Shown here piece by piece: positions 23,645 through 36,802 of a stretch of 64,000 nt of DNA (the stretch's first letter is position 1; every line of letters starts with the position of its first letter). The DNA is from Hofstenia miamia (Eukaryota; Xenacoelomorpha; Acoela): contig SCFE01000010.1 of the NCBI GenBank assembly GCA_004352715.1, forward strand, positions 1,518,645-1,582,644, read 5' to 3'. Made by a program: the position numbers and the translations under genes. The notes below the pieces were generated by a model that saw only the letters and a program-made list of their open reading frames with translations, had not been told where the DNA came from and did no database searches.

Positions 23645-26600
23645 GCAAGTGAGATTTCCATGAGTGCATTTCATATGTTAAATATAAACAGGAGTAATCG
23701 CATTCGTTATTTGTTGCCCTGGAGAAAAACGTTCTCCCTTAGGCATAGGATCTAGATAAAAAATTTTTATTATCCAAGCAATATATAATCAATTGAGTAC
23801 GATGTTTCAAAATCGCAATCAAAATATGAATAGGTTTACTTCTTAGAATTGCTTGGATTTAGGCTTACAAGAAACGTTTATAAAAGAGAACCTAAGTTTC
23901 TAATGTCTAAATATTGTTCTGAACATAACCCTAGAGGTCATATAAGTTTCAATATGTCAGAGAATGATGGAGTTTTTCTCTTTACTATATGTTATGCTTC
24001 ATATTTAAGTGATTTAAAAGCTATTAATTAAAATAAAATCAAATACATTGTCCTCGAGGTACCAAAGTGAGAAGAATAGCTCAAACATATTGATCTGAAC
24101 TACATTCATGGATTGAATCATCTCGCTTATCTCAAGGGGTTATGAAATATTACATTAGTATGCTAAAAGAGACAATTTTTCAAGATGCTCACTTTAGACA
24201 AAATTGCATAGCATTTTCTTTGGTTTTAGGATGTCGTCATTAAAAAAGGTTAAGGATGAATTCATTGGAAACCACATTTAGCAGATTTCCACTGTTCCAG
24301 AAACAATTTCTAGTCTTCAACTGCGATAAGGCCTTAATGATTATCAATCTTTTCTTGGTTTGTAATTCTAATGATTTATTTAAGAAATGCTTAATCATGG
24401 AAGTTTGCAAATAGAACTTTAAAAAATAGTGCCTGAAAATTTTGCATGATTTAAGCACGATGCAAGCTGACAGGGGAGCCTTATAGGTTTTTAATGGTCA
24501 AAGACATCCGTAATAATAGACAACAACTGAAATGGAATAGTTGATAATTAATAAATAGTTTCAAAATATTTTAAGAGATGTTTCGTAATATAATAGGTAT
24601 GCCGGAACATAAAAGAAATTGCATTATTTCGCAAATTTCAAGTTGCAAAGAGAGACAGTTAGCTAAAGATATATCTGTTGTTAATAGAACAGCATAAATT
24701 AATAAAGTTAAAATGAAAATTTATCTCCATATCTTAGTAAAGTGGTGGGCCCTTGAATGAAGTTTTTAGATTAAAACCCGTATAAAATTTCAGGCTAAGT
24801 TAAGTTATCAAAATATGTAAAATAGATAAATTTTCACATCACATTGCCTGTGTGATTGCGTTTCCATTAATAAATTACTTGCAATGCATACAATAGAAAA
24901 CTGTGCATAGAAAAACTTTTGCTCCAAAAAGACATCTGCCAATCGTCAATCAGATATCCCCCATCGCCGTACCTTTCATTAATGGACGGCAAGCAGACAT
25001 CTTCAACTGGAAAACTTTTCCATGGAGTAAACTCAGTTAGCTCTTATACAATATTAATTACTTTTCTATGAAATAAAATTTTTTAATGCTAAGCTTATCA
25101 AAGTATAAAAAATCATATTGTCATAAAATGCTGAACTTCGTTCAAAACTATGTGGGTCAGGTCGCCTGGAAGCGGTTCTTTGTTGCTCACATTTTTAAAT
25201 CTTTTCACCAAATTCAGCCACAGCAATAAGCTTTAATAGAAATTTTCAACATTGCATTAAGCCATGTTACCCAATAGACCTACCCATGCCTCATGATTTT
25301 CAAATTTGCTAATAGCCTTTGAGTAAGTTCTTTGTAAATTTAGAAAAATGGTGTATCCTTTATAATGGGCACTAGGCAGTTTGGGGTTTATAAAGGATAA
25401 GATTCATATACTTCATATATCTTTGATAGGCATGCCAAGGATTGCCTTTGAGTTGAAATTGAGCACATTTTTGAAACAACGTATACATTATAGTTTCAAT
25501 TATTTCCTTGGCATCAGTTGTTTAACTATAACTACATAATCATAAGAATTCAATCATTTATATTTTAGCGTATTTCATATTCAAAAATTCTAGTGAAACA
25601 TATCCTGCCATAGCATTTCTCTCTCTCTCTCTTACTTATGTAATGTAGGGCGACTATAATAATTTTTCACAAATCAGAAAACATAGCAGCGGCGTAGGAA
25701 TTAGTATCCTGAAGGAATAGGACTAAAACACAAAACCCTGAACGGGAGTAGTCTTGGATCTCGACCAAATCGTCAATTTCCAGCGAGACCAATATTAAAA
25801 TATATTGTGTTTTGCTAAACCAAAGTATGTCTGTAATGCCATCATTCGTATTCCCTATATTAATTTAAATGATTTTAGTGCACCAAGACTCAGTACTGGA
25901 ATAAAGTAGGTTCTTTTAACAAAGTACTTCTTATTCCGATTTTGAAAAAATTTATAGTAAAATAATCAACTATAATACTAGGATTGGGAACGATATTGTA
26001 GAGGTAAATTTAAGAACTGCCCTGTGCCAATCTAAACGAGACGTATGGACTACATGGCGTAAAAATAGTTCCTGATGGATTGTGTTGGTTAAAAAACATA
26101 TGAACAGAAAATATCCCCTGTCTTCGAGTTTACAAAATTACTTGGAAAGACTAAGCCGGGCTTTATTTGCGCAAAGCGCTGATACAAATCGCAACATAAA
26201 CCAATCAGTATCAGCTTTAAGCTCCAGCATCCCAACAATTTTTTAAATTCTGTAATAGACTCTTCAAGAATTTAAAGCTCATAAATCGGGAACTAATAAA
26301 ATGTCCAAAATCTTAAGACACCTACCTAGGTAGCGAATTTTAGTTTATGGCCTCAAAAGACATGAATGGTCTATCTACAGAAAGGGAAATAGTTGAAGTT
26401 AGTTAAGGCTCCAATAGCCATTAGACCTTCTGATTAGTTGAACATTAGGTATGGGAAAAAATTTGAATGTTACTTTAAAAAATCAGAGTTTTTATTTGTG
26501 CATTATTTGTGTCACACTTTTAAAAATCGTCGTAGAAGAATGTACTCTATGTCTACCTAATAATATACCTATTACCAAAACTATAAAGGTCCATAACTTC

Positions 26601-29600
26601 TTTATTCAAAATAGCATAAAATGAAGAACACATGTTTTTATGTTATGCGTGACATTTTCCAATGATTATATAATCAACACATAGCTAAGCCTTTGATAGA
26701 CAAAAATATTAGTCCACGAAGTATGCGATGTTCTCATCTTATCAATAATAGATTGCGTATCAATTTTATTTTACTGTTTGCATAATAAGCATAATAAAAC
26801 ACTGAACATAAAGAAGAACATCTCAATTTATACTTTTTTAATAGCTAGTAAAAGGTGCAAATATTAAATAACATTATTACTTTATAAATTAGGAAGCGTG
26901 CTTATTGTATCTTTGCAAAAAAGCGAATTTCATTAATATGAGTTCCTCTGTTGTCTCTCTTTCTATTAGAAACCGTATTGGACATACGCCTCCGATAATT
27001 TATCATATTGTTTTGAATGCCAAGTGCTGCGAAAATTGTAATGCTTATGACAATATATTAAAAGCAATGTGACTTTCAAGTGTCAGTGTTTAAGATAAAC
27101 TGTTTAAAAGTGAAATTGCAATTTTTAATATTTTTCTTTTTACAGCAAAAAACCACCTGAAACATATCTTCCGTCAAATGGTAATAGGCCTCCTACCGCA
27201 TTTTCCCTCCCGTAGTTGCTACATCGCACTGAAAATATAAAACTGCCTTCATTGACATTCGCAACTAATGGGATTTAAATAATCGAATGGTTTTCGTAAG
27301 TGCGTTCATTAATGCACTCATGTAATAGTAGCATTAACCTCTTTAATGATTGACTTAATTGTTTAATGGAACTATGCACTCTGCATATAATGCTATTATT
27401 AGTTTCAAAGAGCTAAAAGCATCAGATAAAAATTTTGTCCATATTTCTTAGTTTGAAGGTCGCTTAGAATCTATTGCAAATTAAATCTCTTGCTCTTAAC
27501 ATAAATGCTGAATTCAACGACATTTTTTCCTAACATCAAGTAAGATGACTGCACAAAGTAAGGAACACAGTATACAAAGATAGCAGATTGATGCATCGAT
27601 TTATGTTAGTTATAAAGGATTGAAATTTACAAAAACATTTTATTGATTATGAATTCTGGTTGTAAATGCCACTACGCCGAGGTGAGGAGTTGCAATCCCA
27701 CAACATCTTGAGATTATAATATATTTACTCCAAAAGGTTAAAACTGCAATTATGTGAGAGTTGAAGTGAATATAGTTTTTCTGTTGTACTTGATTTCCTT
27801 TATTTTTGACAATACGGCATTCGCTTGGTTTTGTCCACACTGTCAAATATTTCACTCTAAGCATATTAACAATTTTGAGAATTCTTTGATATGAACACAC
27901 CCTGTTATAGTGAAAATGAGTGTTAAAAATTATTTCTGTGTTTGAATTACGTGAAAATCTTACCTATACTTCTTTGAAAAATCCGTTTTTAGAAACAAAC
28001 TTCCAACTCTTTTCATACTTAGTATTCAGAAAATAAGACTGCCTAACACTCATGGGATCAACAACAAACCCTAACTATTTTACTTACTGTAAATAGACCT
28101 TCACGTTTCCTCCAGGAGTGATTTCAGAGTGAAAATAAAAAGAAAGCAATTTTTTATCATATGGAATTTTCAAGATTTTAGGAATTTTTAGTAGGTCGTG
28201 AGTTGCAAATCTTTACAAATATTTTAAAAAACTATGACATTTGAAAAAGCCTAGGATAATTTGGGTTAAAATTTTTTTATTCTTTGTTGCAATTTCCATT
28301 ATTCTGCATAATATTGTAAATTTCTGCAACAAAGGCTGTACATTATATATTGTTTGACAACACAATAAGCGTTAACTTAAAGTGAAAATATTAATAAATC
28401 CACCTTCTAATAGGTCTACCAACTACCGAGATTCCCATTGCTTTATTAAGGTTCAAAAGACTGTGATGCAAAAGGATTCAGAACATCAAATGGTAACACC
28501 ACTACCTATCGAAAGTATATAGCACGAATGTCTTCCTTCAACACCCCTTTGCGCGCTTTGCTCCTGATTTTTACTCCTATTATAGGATGATTAAATGCTA
28601 TAGAATTTAAAAACGGGCATAGAATTCGTCCATCTAGGAAATAATTGTGGGAGTTAAGTGGACCTTCTTACAGTGAAGGATAAATAACTCTAACAAAAAA
28701 ACAGACTGCCAGATCTGTCTTCAATGATAGCATTCAGAAGTTTGTTCAAATGTGTTTTCAGCACATTTTCGTCTTTTATGCTTCAGTGTTTTTCAAGATA
28801 GTACAGGACTTAATTTAAAGATTACAAAACTAAAAAATTTTGAAATTAATGAATGCAGTGGTCATCTGACAAGTCTCATATACACTCTATATAGCAAAAA
28901 ATTAGACTTCAAGTAAAAGTTTCTAACAAGTTTGTTTGCATAGACCAATGCCTAATACATTAAAATATTATGAAATTGCAAAATTGATATTTGAAAAGGC
29001 CTATCCATTGTAATATCGTCAGATAATCAAGTTGCATTCTATAAAATTGATCAGCTAAAATGCACTGGAAACATAATTTTATCACCATATCATCAAAATA
29101 AATTATAAACTGATTAAAAAAAATACTAGTAATCAATTAAAAGTTCATCCAATTTAAGAAATTATTTAAAAGGAATTCAAAAGTGTAGCAAATGCTAAAA
29201 ATAGTATTTTTTAGCTTAACTTAGACGCAAGTGTTACATGCAGGATCGCTATAATGAGAAATTTGCATAATAATTAGCGAAAAGGAAATTCTCATATTTG
29301 GTGATGTATATGGGTTTTCTATTCCAAAATGATTCGCTTAATTCTTGAGTTAATTATTGCACAGTTATTTGCACAGGCTTAGAAATTTGATGTTTGCGGG
29401 GGTCTGTGTTTAGAACTTCCCGCACAATGACAACACTGATTGATAACTCTACTCCATGACATTTACATACTGTTGAAATTGTCGATATTCACTATATTTT
29501 TTGAGATTCTTATCTTTGTCACTAACTGTTAAATTTTTGGACTATTTTTCAAAATTCTTAGCTATTTGAAGCTCTTTGGTTTACACAAAATTTTGTGTAT

Positions 29601-31424
29601 CAGAATTTGCATCTAGCATTGATTAGGTAATCCAAGAATAATGAATTTGTTTGAGAGTTTCTGATTTCACCTATTCCTAAGTGTAGTACATTAATTTCAA
29701 CAATAAATGGCTAATATATTTTTAATGCAAGAATAGAGATATTCTGTTTTTTACTTAAATTCCACTCTGTGTTTTTAGGATTCAATATGCATTTTGGCAG
29801 TTATGATATGCGCTGTTTATAATAGCATTATTTGTTTGTTTCTGCTTGAATTTCTCGTGATTGATGATCGCCTTACAACTACGCTTCCAACATTCATTTG
29901 TTCAACTTTCTAGGAAATCATAATCCATAGAACTTTTACTAACATCAATACATTTAGATTTAACTACCTCTTGACCGTGACGCATAAGTTCATTATTTTG
30001 CTTGATAAATTGAATTTTCAAATTGATAAAAAACTTAAGAACCTACGACATATAGACCATTTGAACTTGCATGTTCAACCACATTTTGAAAATATCAATT
30101 CAAAGTCACTTAGTTATAAATCTCTACAAAATACTTGGATAGCAATCGCAATATAAATATGCGTAGTTCAAGTAATTGAAAAAATTTTAAGGCTCCCATT
30201 TCGGGTGTAATTAATTTCATATTTTCAAAATTTCAAGTATTTAATTAAAATTTTCAATTTTTAATGAGTGTGTAAAATCTCAATTATTTCATTCAATTAA
30301 ATCTGCTATTAAAAAAATAAACCTTTTTAGTATATGAGCATTGTTATGAATTTTCTAAAATTGCTTTAAATGCGGTAAAATAATTTTTCATTTCGTTATA
30401 AATTCTCTGCAACATACTTGTCTCAGCAATAGAAGAGTAAATTTCAGGGCTACAAGTTCAGGTTACATTGATATCAGGTTTTTGGTAGACTAAGTTGATT
30501 TAATTTTTCGCACGGTATTAAATATCTAATATTTTTTAATTAAATCTGCAATTCACTCATTTCGTCTGCCTTCATTTGGTGTCAAAAATTTATAACTATA
30601 ATTGAATTTATTTGACGAGTTGAATTTGCGTTGTCACTGCGGACGGGACAGGGTGTGCCAGAGTAAATATTTAATAATATAAATTAATTTAAGAAAATTG
30701 AGACCTCTTCACGCATTATATATCAACACGACCTTTAATTGTATATGTACAAACCTCAATGTATAAAAATCTTCCACCTTCAAATTTGACATGCATTTAA
30801 ATACAGACGCGGAAGGTTGCAATAATTACCGTATCTCACAATTTTTAATTTCTACATTAGTTTTTCAATTGTTAATCAATGACAAGCGATAAAGAGACAT
30901 TTGCAGTAGCATTCACCAATCAACAAATTCCCAGAATTAAAAATTCATAAAAGCATTATCTTTTAATTAAATTTTATGCATTTATTTTGAATTACATGTA
31001 GTGGAATAATTCCGTTTACAAAAGATTCAAAGTAAAATGTCACCACTAAGTAAAAGAAAGTAAACGATGCAATTTTGCGAGATTCCCAAGGTCAAAACAA
31101 ATTTATTGAATTTTCTCATTTTTGTGTAACCTTAATTCGAAGAATTCAAAGCGTTTCATTTGAATGTTTTGTGATGAAGTGGAATACGTCCTTCGAAACA
31201 TTTTTCATTTAAAACAGGATGATTATTTTTCGCTTGTATTTTTACGGAAATCGTCTGACCATCTTTTAAACAGTGATGCAACGTGTTTATTTCTAAACTT
31301 TCAATAATATAATAAAAAATTTAACTTAATTCGTATTGATACTGGACTAAGTACAATAGAGCACACTCTTCGCATCATGTTAGCTGCCTATCAAGCTTAT
31401 TTGTTCATTCTAAAAAAATACAGA
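23645..31424. other. Long AT-rich stretch without recognised genes
   Basis: Nearly 8 kb holds no frame above about 90 codons and no recognisable domain. A (CT)n run lies at about 25,619-25,632. A GCAGCGGCGTAGG word at 25,686 resembles a hAT left end but has no partner. The stretch could be intergenic or a large intron. Confidence 0.45.
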
Positions 31425-31451
31425 TATATAAAAATAAATAAATAAATAAAT
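31425..31451. repeat. (AAAT)n short tandem repeat
   Basis: About six AAAT units lie directly before the Tc1-like remnant. Confidence 0.8.
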
Positions 31452-32480
31452 TGGCCATTATCGGTAAGACACATGTTGTCATCTACAGGCAGTAATGTTT
31501 TGACAAACCATAGTGGACGAACCAGAAGGACATCATTAAGATCAACTGAATAGCGAAGTGCTAGCAGCTCATTTGTTTTGGACCAGCTTCCACCAGATGT
31601 GCAAATCAGTACTGCAACAATATGCTGGCGCCTCTGTTATTTGTTTCAACTAAGAGCATACTGTCCAGCTGGTAAACAAGGCTGTCTACCCAAAATATTC
31701 ATGATCAAATAAAATTTTGTCAAGCATATTCTAATTGGACAGAAGAATAGGTTGGGGAGGGTGGGTTATATCTTGTTCACCGATGAGACACTCACTTACC
31801 AAATCACTCAGCATGCGTCTTACATACGACGGCCACCAAATCAAAGTCTAACTCCCTGATATGTTCTTCCAACTGCAAAGCATTCACCATCAATTATGGT
31901 CTGGGTTGTCATATCTGCACAATGTCATGCTGGACCTCATCTCATACCAGCTGATGAAACAGTCAGTTCCGCTCAATATCTCAAAATAATCAAAGAGAGG
32001 TTGCCAGTGTTCATGTAAATATGTCATTGCACCATTTATCAACATGATGGTACGCCTTGCTACCATGCTAATGTGGTCAAACTGTGATTCACTCGTAACA
32101 ATGTCTCTGTTCTTAGTCCTTGGAGTGACTCATCACCAGACCTCAACCCAATCGAGAATTATGGTTCAAATTAAAGCAGGCAGTATCTTTCATGAATCCA
32201 AAGTCATTGAATGACTTACATGTGTGTATTGTTTGTGCCAGAGTATTGCAAAGCTTTGATAAGTTCTATGCCTGGTCAGATAGCAGCAGTTCTTGCTGCA
32301 AAAGGACAACATTCAAAATAACTATTTTAACTGATGCTGTTAGTTTCTTGCATTATCATGCTCTGTGAGAGATTTTTTAATAGATTTATCCTGTTTGATA
32401 TTAGATTTTGGTAATATTTGCAGTTTAAACTGCTCAAATCAATCAAAATGCAAGTGTATTCAGACTTTTGCACACCACTA
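31452..32480 (+). mobile_element. Tc1-like transposon remnant with right terminal repeat
   Basis: The plus strand encodes, in shifting frames, a DNA-binding/linker part (SGRTRRTSLRSTE, then ISTATICWRLCYLFQLRAYC) and a DDE catalytic domain. The first Asp is in LFTDETLTY (about 31,770). IMVWVVISAQCHAGPHLIP follows, the second Asp is in YQHDGTPCYHANVVK (about 32,038), and the Glu is in SPDLNPIEN (about 32,150). This is the D,D,E signature of Tc1/mariner enzymes, which cut and paste at TA sites. In-frame stops lie at several points. The right end, reversed from 32,480, is AGTGGTGTGCAAAAGTCTGA, the common Tc1 inverted-terminal sequence, abutting TATA. No left terminal repeat was found, so the copy is 5'-truncated. 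Confidence 0.85.
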
Positions 32481-32596
32481 TATATATATATATAAGCAAT
32501 AGACCTGAGCTTTATATTTAACCGGTTTCGATTTATTAAATCACTTTCAGATTCAAATTGTGTGGGAATTATTATTATATATATATATATATATGA
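32480..32596. repeat. Two (AT)n tracts flanking a short spacer
   Basis: (AT)n runs lie at 32,480-32,494 and about 32,576-32,594. The first begins exactly at the TA target of the Tc1-like element. Confidence 0.85.
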
Positions 32597-33711
32597 CAAA
32601 GGGAAATATCAGGAGCACCAGTAGTACCAACTTTTCCATTATCATTAGTGGCAGTTTAAAATATGGGAATTATATGGTACCTGCAGTAAATGCATTTTTC
32701 CATAGACATGTTAAATATCATAGATTGATAATTTAAAATAACTTTTTTACATGTTTTTTTAAAGTTGAATTCGTATTATAGTTTTTCAATTGTACATATA
32801 CTGGCGCTCATGCTAAGGGAAAACTATTTTCTGAAATATACTGGCATTCATGACAAAAAATAATATCTTAATATACATTTGGCTCGCTTTGGTTTATTTT
32901 TTCACTATGTGACTTTAGTAATGACAACACGTTTGAAACGAAAGCTTTCAGGTTGCAAATAGGCGGGGTTTCATCTATATTTCGATTCTCAACATGAAAA
33001 GAATTTCCATCAAGTACTTTGAAGTGTGTACACCTAAATGTATAATTCATGCTTTGGAATGTGTTCAATGCTTACATAAATGCGATTTAAGCATGAATCA
33101 TATATTTTAATAAACACACAGAATCAGAACCAATTATATTGTAAATAGCACCTGACTGTTATTTTTGAAATACATTTCAGTAATTCAAGTCCGTTGGTGT
33201 GACGATGAAAGTTTTCTTGCATTTATTGAGGATACAATCCTTGATCATTTTCAAAGTTCTTCAGTAAAAGAATCTGAAAATCGAATTAATATTTTATATT
33301 TAATTTATCTAATCATTATTTAGCAAGCACTAAACAAGTTCAGAAATGCTTTTAAAGTACATTCAACGAAACAGCGCCCAAAAAACGGCTTTCAAACATT
33401 TTTATAAAGACCCTAGTCAACAAAAAAGTTCAAATGATAGAATCGCCAACACTTAACAATGCATTAGCTTCTAAGAAATTTAGTAAAATTGTCGGACCTT
33501 GCAAGTTGCATCATTTGAAAAGGTCCCAAACTGTTCAATTTGAAATAAACTTATTCAAGATATTACCGAAAAAATTAATGCTGATTTTGAGATAGAATAC
33601 TCACATGAAACGCAATGAATTTTCTGTATTTCCAGGCCAATTTAAATCTTGGAAGTTCACCTATTTTAGACATTTCGATAAAGGATTTTGAAGATATAAA
33701 ATCAGTTAAAA
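32597..33711. other. AT-rich stretch without recognised genes
   Basis: Nothing was recognised beyond short chance frames. CTGGCGCTCATG and CTGGCATTCATG occur as a short direct repeat near 32,803 and 32,841. Confidence 0.45.
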
Positions 33712-34101
33712 ATGCTAGTTGCAACAAAGCATAAAACTGGTTCAAAGTATACTGTCCAAATTCAAATACAGGATTGTCAAATTATTTGGCTTGAACAACT
33801 TTTAAAGCATTATGGACTAACTACAAGTAAGAAGCCTACGATTATATTTAATAACTTTAATGATAAAAATGAAACGTCTATGTCTGGAAAATATTGGGAC
33901 ACTAAAATTTCTTGTGAAAGCGTAAGTAAAAATTTAGCTTACACGTTTGCCATAAGTTTAACATGTATAAATAATTGTAAATATTCGCTGGTAGCAGAAC
34001 TACCTCATGCAAATTACAAAATTTCAAATAGTAAACAAATTACGTCACTAAACGTTTTGCTGTTTTCGGGAAGTTTCGGACAAGTCTTTTGCTATGGCTG
34101 A
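33712..34101 (+). CDS. Unrecognised 129-codon open reading frame
   Basis: This ATG-to-stop frame encodes a 129-residue peptide beginning MLVATKHKTGSKYTVQIQIQ and ending GSFGQVFCYG. I do not recognise a family. It has no signal peptide and no evident transmembrane segment. Lysine, asparagine and serine are common, as the AT-rich base composition would produce anyway. From the base composition I estimate that one frame of this length could arise by chance in a window of this size. It has no neighbouring exon I can link it to, and an (AT)n tract follows 30 bases after its stop. The P-loop-like GSFGQVF at the end is most likely coincidence. Confidence 0.2.
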   Translation: MLVATKHKTGSKYTVQIQIQDCQIIWLEQLLKHYGLTTSKKPTIIFNNFNDKNETSMSGKYWDTKISCESVSKNLAYTFAISLTCINNCKYSLVAELPHANYKISNSKQITSLNVLLFSGSFGQVFCYG

Positions 34102-34129
34102 CACTTCTAAGAACTGGACTGCTGCTACA

Positions 34130-34149
34130 ATATATATATATATATATAG
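34130..34149. repeat. (AT)n microsatellite
   Basis: Ten perfect AT units. Confidence 0.9.
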
Positions 34150-35119
34150 ATTTCAACCTTCTTAATCCTGATGTTCATAGAAGAAAGAATGGTGTAAAAT
34201 TAACATCATCCTCTCGTCGAATTATATTTTCCCTTTTCTTTTACTCTGTAACCTGAATGCAAACGTGACAGCCTTCGTTATTAACATCTTTTTAAAAAAC
34301 AGAAAAGCATGCTAATAAATAATATTTATTTGTCTTGATTAAACAATCATGGATCCAGAATAACATTGGTTTTTTTAGATGGCATTTGATAAATACCAAC
34401 AATAATACTAATACAATTTAGAGGATAAACTTGTCATTGGATAAACAGGTTAACCCTATAATTTTTTGAATCCAACAAAATGCTTGCGATTGACGTGCGT
34501 ATAGTTAGAATACAGTAATTATATGCTACTATTCACGTCTATGATTTTGATGCTCTATGCAAGCTATGCCACATTTCATTTCATATATGTAATGAAAGAA
34601 AGCAGTTAAAATAAAGTACTGGTACACAACTCAAAAGGATTTACCAAGATTTTTCAAAATTATAAAATCAAGATGATATAAAATTGATCAAGCTAAATGG
34701 ATATAGTCAAATCTGATTTCGATCTTCATGCACTAAAAATATTGATGTTAATGTAGTTTTATTATTTATTCATTAACTTTGATCTGATTTCTTTCTTGAT
34801 GTATTGTGATAAGTAGCGTACGCAAGGGGGAAATGCTTGTTTGCAATATTGGTTTTGATTGAATTAAGTCAATAAATTGTCTGTAAAAAAGCAAAAATAT
34901 TAATAACTAAGCTGGCGAGATGCAATTTTTCGGTCTATTTTTTCAATATTTCGAATATTTCTCGGGAGTCCGTGGGGGTCACTCAAGTTGATCAGAGCTG
35001 AGATGTCCATCTCGTCAGACAATCCTGAATATGCCCCTGATATCCATTCAGCAATTATCACATTATTGTTACTTAACAATATTTCAAAATTTATTTTCTA
35101 TTTTAATTAATGTTGCGAT
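34150..35119. other. AT-rich stretch with a possible hAT-like terminus
   Basis: AGTAGCGTACGCAAGGGGG at about 34,815 looks like a divergent left end of the CAGTGGCGTAGC class. No right end was found before the next element. Otherwise nothing was recognised. Confidence 0.35.
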
Positions 35120-35350
35120 GTCGGTATCAATGGCGTAGCTACAGGGGGACAAATCCCCCCCCCCAAAAGCAAAGCCTAGCCCCCCGTATTTTTGGAGCAG
35201 AATGAACCTATCACTATTAATATTCATTAGTTAAAAGATAAATAAATGGTCAATGGCCATATTTAAATAACTTTCATATCAAATATAATATGCAATTAAC
35301 AAGAATTCCGGTACACGTTAAATTTATTATCTAAAATATGCAATTCAGAG

Positions 35351-35384
<34 letters not shown>

Positions 35385-35512
35385 AATATTTACAAAACTG
35401 AATAATGTACTGCGCTTTTTTTCAAAATTTTAATTGAATCAATTTATTGCCCCTCCAGGAAATGATTCTGCCCCTCCGGATTTTTTATTCTGTCTATGCT
35501 ACTGGTCGTTAT
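35120..35512. mobile_element. hAT-type MITE, 377 bp, with 8-bp target duplication
   Basis: The body is 35,128-35,504. The left end is CAATGGCGTAGCTACAGGGG. The right end, reversed, is CAGTAGCATAGACAGAATAA followed by CCGGAGGGGCAG. Flanks GTCGGTAT (35,120-35,127) and GTCGTTAT (35,505-35,512) match in 7 of 8. The interior contains poly-C, two copies of a TGCCCCTCC word and an (AT)n tract at 35,354-35,382. It has no coding capacity. Confidence 0.8.
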
Positions 35513-36802
35513 ACTTCGGACTTTAATTGATACAAAGATTTTCGTAAATTAGTATTGCAAAATGTGTTCGCGTCTCTCCGATGTAAAATTCTTCATTCAC
35601 TAAAATATCCTACATTTAGGAACTATGTCTCAGTTACTCGAAGTTGATACCAAAGTTATATTGAAGAATCAAATATTTATCTGCATCATGTATTGAAATC
35701 GAACTAGAGTGATTCTATTTTGGATTTGAACAAGAATTGAAATGGGTATTGGTTCCATATCAATCCAGCTCCCATTCGCAGCATAGATATCTGCAAACCA
35801 TCCATCTTAATTCCACATTTCGTTCTTGCTAGTGCTTAAATATACACTTGTCCACATATCTTTCAAATAATTGTTGATAGCATGGATTTAATTTAACATG
35901 GACCCTCATTGATTAGGCTGATCTTGTCCTAGGTTTGGATTTTTACTGAGACGATAGGCTTGTGCAGGTATTTAATCAATTAAGCCTAGATGCATTTGGT
36001 GGGCTTGTATTAACAATTTCAGAAATGCTTTAGTTTATATAAAATATCTGAGAACAATACGTTAGTGGGAATAATCTGGATTTATGTCTAGCTCTTGTGA
36101 ATTAGAGCTGCGCGCGGCTTAAAATTCAGATCCACTTACATTTCTTGTTGATGAAAACAGAATGTTCAAATGAACGTAAGACTGCAACTCTAAATACAAG
36201 ATTTCAAATTGGGAAGTCCACAATTCTGAATTGGGTGCAGTTATTTATATAGTGTGTACTTCAAATATAAAGTTAAATTTTGTTTTAGCAATTAACAATT
36301 ATTTAAGTATTTTTTGTATGTGAAGGTTAAATTTAACTCCTCAAATTCCATGTCTCCTAACTGCCTACTCTACCAAAACCAGACGTGTAACCAAAGGCGC
36401 TCAACTATTCGTGCACAACCAACCGACTTTCATCCATGGTATGAATAGATTTCTTGCGTTTCCCACACCAAAGAAGAAGAGACTTAAATGAATCCTATCG
36501 TGCAACATAATTCTATACGGTCACTAAAATTGAATGGCTCTACAGTTTTAGACTAATTGCCAAAATTGTTTGGAATAAACAAAATGGTAAAAATATGAGC
36601 GTAAATTTTATTAATCTAACTTGAAAGTAAAATATCTTTTGTGGATCACTTCACAAAAAAACGTATATTTATTGAAGTGGGTACATAGATTCTTTTCTTT
36701 GAAAATGATATTTATAAGAGTTGCATTGTTTATTTTGTTTCAATTTCTGATCGATATAGCAATTTTGTGCTTTTGAAGTGTACGTAACTTTAGTTGGGCT
36801 GA
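35513..36802. other. AT-rich stretch without recognised genes
   Basis: No domains, RNA genes or repeat boundaries were recognised. Confidence 0.5.

Noticed and set aside
25686-25700. GCAGCGGCGTAGG as a hAT left end
   Set aside because: No matching right end or 8-bp duplication could be found.
34060-34101. GSFGQVF as a protein kinase glycine loop
   Set aside because: No other kinase motif follows and the frame stops four codons later.
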